Below are positions 8,456-16,414 of a stretch of DNA of 64,000 nt, in pieces (positions within the stretch are counted from its first letter, which is position 1; every line of letters begins with the position of its first letter). Both the position numbers and the translations under genes were made by a program. Source of the stretch: CAYXDO01 sp964463485 (GTDB taxonomy: Bacteria; Myxococcota; Kuafuiibacteriia; Kuafuiibacteriales; Kuafuiibacteriaceae); assembly GCA_964463485.1 (NCBI GenBank), contig CAYXDO010000034.1:1-64000 (forward strand), in the 5' to 3' direction. The notes under the pieces are model-generated. The model was given only the letters and a program-made list of their open reading frames with translations, did not search any database and was not told the DNA's origin.

Positions 8456-9685
8456 TCAACGACTCGAGCACAACGTCCCAAGCAGGGGGCCGACTGAAGC
8501 GCGCCAAGCCTCCGACCAACTCACTTTCGGCGCAGCCTCTGCGAATTTCCTCAGACCGCTCATGAATTGTCGGCCTCTGTCAAGAAGCTCGCAGAGCTCC
8601 GCCGAGCTCGTGAAGAGCAAACCGTCCACCCCAACTCGGAAGGTCTCGAGAAGGACGGGCGCGAAGTCGAGCGCGAGCACCGGGAGGCCCGCGCCGACCA
8701 TGTCCTGAATCTTCATCGGAAGATCCAGGCCGGAGCTCGACCGGTGAAGCGACAAACCCACGTCGGCCGCGGAGAGCGTCTCCGCGAGGTCCTCCGCCGA
8801 GAGCCACACGTTGCGTACCTGCGCTCTCGAACCGCAGGCCTTGGTGAGCTTACCCAGAATCTCATCCATGCCCGGACCTCGTCCGGTGATCAGCACGCGA
8901 ACCTTCCCCGCAGACGCTCCCGCGGCTTCGAGTCGCCGGATCGCTCCCTCCAGCAGCTCGAAGTCTTCGTCGGGTCCGAAGCTCGTGCTCGTCACCACGA
9001 GGAGACCTCCGTCGTCCTTCGCGTCGAAGGTTGCCAGTATCTCCGTTCGCTTACTCTCACGAGCCGATATGCTGGACCGACGATACCAACTCATGGGTCG
9101 ATCATGAAGCACGACCGAGGGTACTCCCACAACGGAGACCGCGGAGAGAAGTCGCGACGACACCGCGACCTGAGCGTCGGCGAGCCGGGAGAGCGCTCGC
9201 TCGCTAAGGGCGAGCGCACGCGGGATCGGATGGGTTGCTCCAAATCGAAGCGCGGAGCGGCTGCTCCCGAGGTTGTGCCAATCGACGGCCAAGCGAGCGC
9301 CGCGGCGCTTCGATTCGAATATCCAAGGCAACAGGTGCTGCGAGGGGGGCGACTGGACCAGCACGAGGTCGGGTCGCAGGTCGCGGAGCTGAGCCCCGAG
9401 CTGCACGGAAGTCTTGGCGAGGTCGCTCGCAGCCTTGAAGGCGTAGAGGCCTGGGCTCTCGCGAGTTCGTCGATCCGTCAAGAGCCGCGTGCGTGTCCCC
9501 GACTCGGTGACCACCCGCGGTAACTCACCCTCCATCAAGCCAACGAGGGTGACGGACGCGCCGGCGCGACGGAGCTCGAGCGCGTGCCCAAGCATTCGAG
9601 GGCTTCGAGCCAAGTCAGCCAAGACCACGACCGCCACGCGCCGGCCGACGAGCTTCTCGATCGGAGCGCTGTCGTGGTCACCCAT
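8456..9685 (-). CDS. ALG1-like (GT33) mannosyltransferase (409 aa)
   Basis: Eukaryotic ALG1 adds the first beta-1,4-mannose to dolichol-PP-GlcNAc2, and the whole length here follows that family. DLARSPRMLGHAL (24-36) matches its N-terminal motif, with QSPPS (111-115) and VDWHNLGSS (134-142) after it. TSTSFGPDEDF (232-242), TGRGPG (267-272) and WLSAEDL (294-300) follow. The signature SLHRSSSGLDLPMKIQDM (312-329) is nearly identical to the eukaryotic one. The N-terminal membrane anchor of ALG1 is absent, so the enzyme is probably peripheral. Its first codons overlap the ABC exporter stop by 8 bp and the MurG-like gene follows after 31 bp, consistent with consecutive steps on one lipid carrier. 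Confidence 0.85.
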   Translation of the reverse strand: MGDHDSAPIEKLVGRRVAVVVLADLARSPRMLGHALELRRAGASVTLVGLMEGELPRVVTESGTRTRLLTDRRTRESPGLYAFKAASDLAKTSVQLGAQLRDLRPDLVLVQSPPSQHLLPWIFESKRRGARLAVDWHNLGSSRSALRFGATHPIPRALALSERALSRLADAQVAVSSRLLSAVSVVGVPSVVLHDRPMSWYRRSSISARESKRTEILATFDAKDDGGLLVVTSTSFGPDEDFELLEGAIRRLEAAGASAGKVRVLITGRGPGMDEILGKLTKACGSRAQVRNVWLSAEDLAETLSAADVGLSLHRSSSGLDLPMKIQDMVGAGLPVLALDFAPVLLETFRVGVDGLLFTSSAELCELLDRGRQFMSGLRKFAEAAPKVSWSEAWRASVGPLLGTLCSSR

Positions 9686-11459
9686 CGCGTGATCCGGCGA
9701 GCGCCCGAAACTCCTCGTGCTCCATGAGCTCCTCGAGGGTCCCAGAAGCCCGCACGCGACCGGTCTCGAGCCAGAAGATTTTGTCGGCCTGCTCGATGGT
9801 CTGCATTCGATGGGTTACGACGATGAGTGTGCGCTCGCGGCGGAGTTGCCCGATCGAGCCGACGATCTCGCGTTCGGTTCCAGGGTCGAGCGAAGCGGTC
9901 GCCTCGTCGAGGACGAGGATCTCGCGCTCTTCGTACAGGGCTCGCGCGATGGCCAGCCGCTGTCGTTCGCCTCCTGAGAAACGAAGTCCGCGGTCGCCGA
10001 CGAGAGTGTCGAGGCCCTGTGGCAAGTTGCGCACGAATTCATCGAGTCGTGCGAGCCGCAGAGCGTTCCAGACGCGCGTTGGGTCGATGGCATCGTCCTC
10101 GACTCCAAAGGCGACGTTCCGGCGTAGGCTCGAGTCGGCGAGGTAGACCGATTGCGGCACATAGCCGATGTTGCGGTACCAGCCCGGCACGCGCTCGCGG
10201 AGCGGTCGGCCGTCCGCCGAGATGAGTCCGGTGTCCGGCTCGAGCAATCCCATGAAGAGATCGAGCAGGGAGCTCTTTCCGGCGCCGGTACGCCCGACGA
10301 TCCCGATGAATTGGCCTCGTCGAATCGTGAGGGTCGCGTTCCGCAGGACCGGCCCGCGCGCTGGGTCATGTGCGAAGCCGACTTGGTCGAAGCTCACACA
10401 GTCGCGAAACGGCGTCGCCTCTGCAGAGTCGGTCGCAGGGAACAACTTGGCGGCCTCGAGGTCCGACGATACGCGCTCCGCGAGCGCGGATGAATACCGG
10501 AGGAGCACGACGGCGGACACGATGCGCTGGGTGGCAGGAATCGCGCGAAAGCCAACATAGGCGTACATACCGAGCAGCGGAACGATGGCCTCGTCATTGC
10601 CTCTCATCAGGAGCAGCGCGATGGCGGACATGGACCCGACCACGAAGATACTCTCCATGACTCCGCGGGGCAGGGCGTTCAAGAGGGCCCTTTTCACCGC
10701 GATGCTGCCCGCTGAGTCTTGAGCCGAGCCGAGCATTTTTGAGAAAGCGCTCTCTCGACCGAGAATTCGGATCTCCTTGGCTGCGTAAAGGCCCTGTTGG
10801 GCGACCGACAAGAGCTGTTTCGACACCAGGTACTCGTCCGAGCCAAGTCGGTTCGCGGCTTTTCGTGTCAAGGAGAGGCTCAGCTTACCGAGCGCCAGTA
10901 TCATCACCGAAGTCACCAGCGCCTCGAGCGGAGCGATCGAGGCCATGAGCGCGATGAGCCCCGCCAAGACGACGAGCTCCTGCACGATTCCGATGGCGTC
11001 AGCGGGAATGCCAAAGAGCAGCGACGAGTGCTCGAGCGTGTTGCGAATGGACTCGGCGGAGCTCCGTCGAAGGTGCAGAGAGTAGGGGCCGCGCAGGTAG
11101 GTTTCGAATACCCGCGAAACGAGGCTCGCTCGCGCCTCGGCGGTCAGGCGACCGTGACTTCGCTGGAGCGCAATGAGCAAGCCGCTGCGCAGCACCTGAA
11201 AGCCTGCCATCATCCAAGCCGCAGACACCCGAACGTCACCGGTTCGGGAGAGCGATCTCAAGAGCGGTCCGGTGATTGCGTTTTGGGCGACCTTCTCAGG
11301 GTTCGCGAGCGCTCCGACGAGGACGAGCATCGATGCGCCTCCGCCCCATTCGATGAGCGTGATGAGGAAGCCCAGCAGACCGATGCGAACCAATCGCGAG
11401 CGCTCGAAGGACGTGAGCACGTCAAGGCGACGTCGAATCGACCCAAGCAACGAGACCAA
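9678..11459 (-). CDS. ABC transporter, fused membrane and ATPase domains (PglK/MsbA-type, ~593 aa)
   Basis: An N-terminal six-helix transmembrane domain (LLGFLITLIEWGGGASMLVLVG onward) is followed by an ATPase with Walker A GRTGAGKSS (K395), signature FSGGERQRLAIARAL and Walker B EILVLDEATASLD. The architecture fits half-transporters that flip lipid-linked oligosaccharides (PglK) or export peptides and lipids. In this context a role as the flippase feeding the STT3-like enzyme is likely. The open frame extends 264 nt further upstream, but that stretch is Arg-rich and overlaps the divergent glycosyltransferase. The TTG at 11459, with AGGA upstream, gives a normal N-terminus; another TTG lies 9 nt downstream. 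The start is uncertain. Confidence 0.82.
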   Translation of the reverse strand: MVSLLGSIRRRLDVLTSFERSRLVRIGLLGFLITLIEWGGGASMLVLVGALANPEKVAQNAITGPLLRSLSRTGDVRVSAAWMMAGFQVLRSGLLIALQRSHGRLTAEARASLVSRVFETYLRGPYSLHLRRSSAESIRNTLEHSSLLFGIPADAIGIVQELVVLAGLIALMASIAPLEALVTSVMILALGKLSLSLTRKAANRLGSDEYLVSKQLLSVAQQGLYAAKEIRILGRESAFSKMLGSAQDSAGSIAVKRALLNALPRGVMESIFVVGSMSAIALLLMRGNDEAIVPLLGMYAYVGFRAIPATQRIVSAVVLLRYSSALAERVSSDLEAAKLFPATDSAEATPFRDCVSFDQVGFAHDPARGPVLRNATLTIRRGQFIGIVGRTGAGKSSLLDLFMGLLEPDTGLISADGRPLRERVPGWYRNIGYVPQSVYLADSSLRRNVAFGVEDDAIDPTRVWNALRLARLDEFVRNLPQGLDTLVGDRGLRFSGGERQRLAIARALYEEREILVLDEATASLDPGTEREIVGSIGQLRRERTLIVVTHRMQTIEQADKIFWLETGRVRASGTLEELMEHEEFRALAGSRDG

Positions 11460-11615
11460 ACTCGATTCCTGCGCGGAGCGCGGCGCACGTCTATCGTTTT
11501 GGGATCGGCAAGTCGAGTCAGGCCGCCTCACGCTTGCGCGTGTCGAGGAACCCTGGATTGCCGACCACCCCGGTTGACAGTACAGTACGAGGACTGCTCT
11601 GAGCGGGACGTCTTC

Positions 11616-12545
11616 GTGGACCCAACGCCTGCCATAGAGTCTGCGGTCGAGGTCTCGGTCGTGGTGTGCACGCACAATCGCGCGGTGCTTCTGAGGAGGT
11701 GTCTGCGTGCGCTCCTCGCTCAAACCACGACGAGGCCGTACGAAGTGATCGTCGTCGAGAACGCCTGTACCGACGACACTCGAGAAGTCGTGGCTCGCTT
11801 CATCGAAGCGGACGCCCGCGTTCGCGCGATCATAGAGCCTCGGGCGGGCAAGAGTTGCGCGCTCAACGCTGGGCTTTGGGCTGCGCGGGCTCCGGTGCTC
11901 GCGTTTACAGACGACGACACTGCGGCGGCGCCGGATTGGTTGGAGCGGATCCTCGCGGCCTTCGGGTCGAGCTCCGAAGTGTCGATCGTCGCAGGCCGAG
12001 TACGTTCCGAGTTCGAGCGCGAGGCTCCGGAGTGGCTCAGGATGTGTACGGAGCTCAAGCTAGAGCGGCGGGGACTTCTTCATGACGAGGCGGAGCTTCG
12101 GCAGATTTGGGGTGCGAATGTCGCATTCCGAAAAAAATGCTTGGCGAGTCAGGGCGGATTCTCCGAAGCCCTCGGGCCCGTCGGGTCGAGGTTCGCTCCC
12201 GGCGAGGATACCGAGGCGGTTCTGAGAGTCTCACGCGCTTACCCAGCCGTATTCTTCGATCCCGAAATCGTCGTGGATCACTGGGTCCCCGCCGAAAAGA
12301 TGGGTCTCGTGTACAACCTCGCCCGCCAACATCGGTCTGGGATCGCCACGAGCCGTACATGCCGGACGATCCTCGTCTCTCGGGCAAATCTCCGTGGCCT
12401 CGGCAAGCTGATCGTCGGCCGTCCCGGCAAGAGGCTGGCGGGAGTGAGTGAGCCTTCGAGCCGCAGGCCGCCTCGAACCGTCGAATCTGTGGCCTTGTGG
12501 GTCTCGTGGTGGTCGGGTCGCGTCCTCGGAGCTCGACTTCGATGA
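11616..12545 (+). CDS. glycosyltransferase family 2 protein (309 aa)
   Basis: A GT-A fold GT2 enzyme: SVVVCTHNR begins the nucleotide-binding domain, VIVVENACTDDT is the second conserved strand, and FTDDDTAAAPDWL carries the DxD metal-binding motif. A later WGANVAFRKKCL resembles the acceptor-domain motif (G-x-N) of rhamnosyl/galactosyl-type enzymes. The GTG at 11616 is chosen because the longer upstream frame is the shadow of the ABC gene on the opposite strand. Its stop overlaps the next start (ATGA). It probably elongates or decorates the glycan made in this locus; the sugar is not predictable. Confidence 0.85.
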   Translation: MDPTPAIESAVEVSVVVCTHNRAVLLRRCLRALLAQTTTRPYEVIVVENACTDDTREVVARFIEADARVRAIIEPRAGKSCALNAGLWAARAPVLAFTDDDTAAAPDWLERILAAFGSSSEVSIVAGRVRSEFEREAPEWLRMCTELKLERRGLLHDEAELRQIWGANVAFRKKCLASQGGFSEALGPVGSRFAPGEDTEAVLRVSRAYPAVFFDPEIVVDHWVPAEKMGLVYNLARQHRSGIATSRTCRTILVSRANLRGLGKLIVGRPGKRLAGVSEPSSRRPPRTVESVALWVSWWSGRVLGARLR

Positions 12546-13471
12546 GATGCGTAGTGAGTGTCGCGATCTGCACTCGCGATCGCGCGAGTCTCCTCGATGG
12601 CTGCCTGGCGAGCGTAGTCCCGCAGCTCTCCGAGTGCGACAGCGAGCTCCTGGTGGTCGACAACGCGTCCTCCGACGCCACGAGCGAAGTGATCAGCGCG
12701 TGGGAAGGTTCGAGCCCGCACATCCGCGGCCTGTCGTGTCATGAGGTTGGGCTGTCGCGCGCCCGCAACCTGGCTATCGAGCACGCGCGGGGGGAGATCC
12801 TGGCATTTTTGGACGACGACACGCTTGCCTCTCGGGGCTGGCTGACTGCGATCGCTGCTCCGTTCTCAGAGCCGAGTGTGGGCGGAGTCGCCGGTCGGGC
12901 TCGCCTCCTTTGGCCCGCAGGCGAGCCTGGTTGGCTCTCGCCGGCGGTCGATCCGTGGTTCAGTGCGTTCGATCTGGGCGAAGCCGCGCGCGTCCTCGCG
13001 GAGGGCGAGGTCCCGTTCGGGGTGAACATGGCGGTGAGGGCGCGGCTCGCCCGCGAGGTCGGTGGCTTCGACGTCCGGTTGGGCCGGGTCGGCCGATCCC
13101 TTCTCTCGGGTGAGGATGGAGCGTTTTTCGAAAGAATCAGAGGGTGCGGGGTGACTTTGGTCTACGAGCCCGCCGCGGACGTCCGGCACGTCGTGTCGTC
13201 TGACCGCGCACGATGGACTTGGCTCGCGCGTCGAGTCTGGGCGCAGGGTCGCTCGGACGCGATTTACGACGCCGTCTCGGGTCGATCGGGTCGATCGGGC
13301 GACCTGCGCACCGCGCGACGAATGCTCCTGGGTGCGTTGGCGCGAGATTGGAGAGGCACGGCGCTGCGAATTCGAAGCGCGCAACGACTTCGTGCGGCGA
13401 TCTCTGTCGAGTCGCTCTCCCGTCTGCAGAGGGTTGCCCACGCGACCGAGATTCTCAGGCGAGGATCATGA
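12542..13471 (+). CDS. glycosyltransferase family 2 protein (309 aa)
   Basis: A second GT2 enzyme with VSVAICTRDRASLL at the N-terminus, LLVVDNASSDATSEV next, and a DxD in LAFLDDDTLASRGWL. PFGVNMAVRARL matches the G-x-N acceptor motif. It is about the same length as the preceding GT2 and alignable along its whole length, so the pair is probably an old duplication. The ATG start lies inside the previous stop (ATGA), and its own stop overlaps the next gene the same way, so the three genes form a translationally coupled unit. Confidence 0.88.
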   Translation: MRCVVSVAICTRDRASLLDGCLASVVPQLSECDSELLVVDNASSDATSEVISAWEGSSPHIRGLSCHEVGLSRARNLAIEHARGEILAFLDDDTLASRGWLTAIAAPFSEPSVGGVAGRARLLWPAGEPGWLSPAVDPWFSAFDLGEAARVLAEGEVPFGVNMAVRARLAREVGGFDVRLGRVGRSLLSGEDGAFFERIRGCGVTLVYEPAADVRHVVSSDRARWTWLARRVWAQGRSDAIYDAVSGRSGRSGDLRTARRMLLGALARDWRGTALRIRSAQRLRAAISVESLSRLQRVAHATEILRRGS

Positions 13472-15126
13472 GTCGAGTTGCGGTCTTCATGTTCGACTCG
13501 ATCGAGCGTGAGTACGTCGAGCGCCTCATCGCTCGGGGAGAGCTCCCCCATTTGGAGCGCCTGCGGGGACGATCCGTTCGCGTCGAGCTACGATGCCCGC
13601 CGGACTACCGAGCGGAGTCACCCTGGACTTCGTTCGTGACGGGGAGGTCGCCAGCGGACCTCGGCTATTGGACCACTGTTCGCTTCGATCCGGCCACGTA
13701 CGAGTGCGTGGCCTCTGGTGCGGCAGATGCTGAGCCCTTCTGGGACACGCATCGATCGTCCATCGTGATCGACATTCCGCATTGCCGCCTCGCCACCAGC
13801 CCGTCCGTGAAGCACGTGATCGGTTGGGGGACGCACGATCCCCAGTACTGCCGATGTTCCAACCCGAGCGGCTTACTGACTCGGATCGAGGCGAGCTTCG
13901 GGCCTCATCCGGCGATTCCGCTCGAGTTCTTTGCCAACTGGAACACACCGAGCTTCACGGAGCAACTCAGCTCGGCGCTCCTTCGAGGGATCGAGCGGCG
14001 CGCGGCGATCGTGAGTTGGCTGATCGAGACCACGCCGAGCTGGGAGCTTCTGCTCGTGGGTCTCGGGGAGGCCCACCAGGCCGGGCATCTGTGGTGGCAC
14101 GGCGTGGACCGGGCGTCGCCGGCCGCTGAGTTGCCAGGCGCTCGCTCGTGTGGCGAGGCGCTGCTCGCGGTCCACCGAGCTTTGGACGCCTCGCTGGGCT
14201 CCATGCTCTCGCAGCTTCCGTCTGATTGCTCGGTCGTGGTCGCTTCCATCAAGGGCATGCAGGGCGACGACGTGGGGAGCCTTCCGTCCCTGCTGCTCCC
14301 GGAGCTCTTGAGTCGGGAGCACCTCGGGGTCCGAAGGTTTCGCAGCCCGAATTCGCTCGTTTGGCGGCTGCGCGGCTCGCCGCGCGTATTTCCCGAGTTG
14401 GGTGGCTGGGATACGACCTTCGCGGAGGAGCGATGGGTGCAAAGTCGCACTCTCCGTCTTGGAAGGTGGGCCGGTTCGAGGGTGAGTCGGATGAAGGGCA
14501 GGGCGCGCCGGGCCCTCGGCAGGACTGGGCCTCCGCCCGAGCCCCAGCCGCCCGAAACCACGGAGGGGATAGGTCCGACCGTTGCAAAGCTCGAATGGAA
14601 CATCGCGTGTTGGTATCGCGACGATTGGCCACGGATGCCGTTGTTCGTCATCCCGTCGTTCTCAGATACTCACCTGCGCGTAAACCTCGTCGGTCGTGAG
14701 CGCCACGGGATCGTTCCTCCGAGTCGCTACGGAGCCGTCATCGACAGGCTGGAGGCACTCCTCGGAGAGCTGCGCGACTCGCGAGATGGGAGTCGCATCG
14801 AGCTCGAAGTGATCCGCACGCGAGGGGCCGGACCACTCGACTCACGAGGGCCCCCCGCAGACGTCATCGTGCGTTCCCGCCAGTCCATCGACTCGATTCG
14901 ACACCCTCGGCATGGGTTGATTGGGCCGTTCCCGGCATCGCGTACCGGGACTCACTCGACGAACGGCTTTGCGTATTTCTCAGGGCCTGGGATTCGCGCT
15001 GGTGATTTGGGTCGGTTCGAGGCCCTTTCGCTCACGCCGACCATCATGGCGCTGCTCGGGGAAGCAATGGCTCCAGGGGCTGCGCCTATCCCGATCGACA
15101 CGAGCGCGCTGGCGGTCAGAGAGTGA
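13468..15126 (+). CDS. alkaline phosphatase superfamily protein (type I phosphodiesterase-like, 552 aa)
   Basis: The fold markers of the AlkP superfamily are visible: a first metal-binding Asp in VAVFMFDSIE, a nucleophile Ser/Thr region in ESPWTSFVTGRSPADLG, DTHRSSIVIDIP, and a late TNGFAYFSGPGI that resembles the final metal-binding Gly/His region. Members hydrolyse or transfer phosphodiesters such as nucleotide sugars or phosphoglycerol/phosphoethanolamine groups. Its start overlaps the stop of the upstream GT2 (ATGA). No signal peptide or membrane span is evident, so a cytoplasmic or peripheral role is likely. The exact substrate is unknown. Confidence 0.75.
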   Translation: MSRVAVFMFDSIEREYVERLIARGELPHLERLRGRSVRVELRCPPDYRAESPWTSFVTGRSPADLGYWTTVRFDPATYECVASGAADAEPFWDTHRSSIVIDIPHCRLATSPSVKHVIGWGTHDPQYCRCSNPSGLLTRIEASFGPHPAIPLEFFANWNTPSFTEQLSSALLRGIERRAAIVSWLIETTPSWELLLVGLGEAHQAGHLWWHGVDRASPAAELPGARSCGEALLAVHRALDASLGSMLSQLPSDCSVVVASIKGMQGDDVGSLPSLLLPELLSREHLGVRRFRSPNSLVWRLRGSPRVFPELGGWDTTFAEERWVQSRTLRLGRWAGSRVSRMKGRARRALGRTGPPPEPQPPETTEGIGPTVAKLEWNIACWYRDDWPRMPLFVIPSFSDTHLRVNLVGRERHGIVPPSRYGAVIDRLEALLGELRDSRDGSRIELEVIRTRGAGPLDSRGPPADVIVRSRQSIDSIRHPRHGLIGPFPASRTGTHSTNGFAYFSGPGIRAGDLGRFEALSLTPTIMALLGEAMAPGAAPIPIDTSALAVRE

Positions 15127-15158
15127 GCCGGACAGTTGTCGCTGGGACGAGCTCGCGC

Positions 15159-16295
15159 CTAACGAGCCCGCAGGAAGTGGTCGAGCTGCCGCTTTGCGAG
15201 CTCGGCCGCGCGCTTGGATGGTCTTTTGAAGCTGAAGTCCCAGGCCGAGTGAAGGAGAAGCTCCTGCGGAAAGGAGAACCTTCGTCGAGCAAAGAGCTCT
15301 TGATCGATCAAGACTCGGGGCGAGGAGGTGGCATCGAAGACGAGGGAGCGTTTGCGAGGCGATGCTCCCGACAGTCCGAATCCGAAGTAGCGCCGCAAGA
15401 GACTGTGAGAGAGCCCGAAGAGCCGCTCCACGCCCCACTGGACCGCAATGGACTCCACCTCGGTCGGATCGATGCGGGGGTCGCGGTCGATGATCCAAGC
15501 GGCGTCCGCGAGGTGAAGCAGGTAGAATCCGAAGGGTCCCACACTCACCGCATGCAGGAGCACATGGAGGAGGTTCGCGGCGGGGGTCAAGACGGGTACG
15601 CGGAGCCCGCCGAGGGAGCCTTCCACGACGAAACCTTCGAGGAGCTCCGAAGTCTCCACACCCACCTCGCGGGCCGAGCGGAGTCGTATGTGGAGATCGA
15701 CCGAAGTGAGGGCGTGCGATTGGGGCAAGAAGTCGAAGGAATGAGTCGCCGGTGGCTTTGCTGCGCTTTGGTAGCCGAGAGACTCGAGGGCCTCGGATGC
15801 GCGCCTCAGCGAGCGAGGTTCGACGAGGACGTCGAGGTCCGAGTAGGGCCGGAGCTCCGGGCGGGGGTAGTAGGTGGCCACGGCTGGGCCTTTGAGCACG
15901 GCGAAGCGCACGCCGGCCCGCTCGAGGACCCGAGACACCGCGGAACACGTGAACGCGGATTTTCGAGACCTCAGGCGGCCGACCTCCAACTCAGCTTCGG
16001 CCGAAACGCGCACCGTCGGCGGGAGGGTTTGGAGGGTGAGGAGACGGTTGGCGCAAAGCGGACCGACTTTGTGAGCACGAGCTCGTTCGAAGACGTACCC
16101 GAGGTCGATTTGACCGGCGTCGGTGGAATCGATTCCCTGAGCCGACGGATGAATGGAGCGCAGCAGGAATTCTCTAGACCGCCGACGCAGGGGTGTCTCC
16201 TCAGAAAATCGCGTGACCACCGACGGCCGGCCGGCCAAATGTTCGTCGTCCTCTCGAGAATCGAGGGCGCTGAGGCTCGACTTCGTGGGAAGCAC
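15159..16295 (-). CDS. NTP_transf_5 family nucleotidyltransferase-like protein (378 aa)
   Basis: The core VRFAVLKGPAVATYYPRP followed by RPYSDLDVLV is diagnostic for the uncharacterised nucleotidyltransferase family NTP_transf_5 (PF14907): the DLD acids would bind metal. The family recurs in exopolysaccharide and lasso-peptide loci with HPr-kinase-like and PqqD-like proteins, as here. A GTG at 16295 is preceded by TACACC at 6 nt and no ribosome-binding site, in line with a leaderless start. The first ~45 residues are polar and may not belong to the domain. It is a lone minus-strand gene between two plus-strand glycosyltransferase units. Confidence 0.78.
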   Translation of the reverse strand: MLPTKSSLSALDSREDDEHLAGRPSVVTRFSEETPLRRRSREFLLRSIHPSAQGIDSTDAGQIDLGYVFERARAHKVGPLCANRLLTLQTLPPTVRVSAEAELEVGRLRSRKSAFTCSAVSRVLERAGVRFAVLKGPAVATYYPRPELRPYSDLDVLVEPRSLRRASEALESLGYQSAAKPPATHSFDFLPQSHALTSVDLHIRLRSAREVGVETSELLEGFVVEGSLGGLRVPVLTPAANLLHVLLHAVSVGPFGFYLLHLADAAWIIDRDPRIDPTEVESIAVQWGVERLFGLSHSLLRRYFGFGLSGASPRKRSLVFDATSSPRVLIDQELFARRRFSFPQELLLHSAWDFSFKRPSKRAAELAKRQLDHFLRAR

Positions 16296-16414
16296 GCGGG
16301 CGGTGTAGCAAGAAGCGCGGGTGAGTGCAATCGGACGGCTATCTCCATCGATCGAGCGATGACTCTCGAGACTTCCTACGCACGAAGTCCTTCGAGCTCC
16401 CGAGAGTGCGATCG

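Noticed and set aside
11574..11579. TTGACA upstream of the first GT2 gene
   Set aside because: A perfect -35-like hexamer, but no -10-like hexamer lies 16-18 bp downstream, so it was not called as a promoter.
10797..11615. Upstream extension of the first GT2 frame
   Set aside because: It is antisense to the ABC transporter and lacks GT2 features; the GT2 fold begins just after the GTG at 11616.
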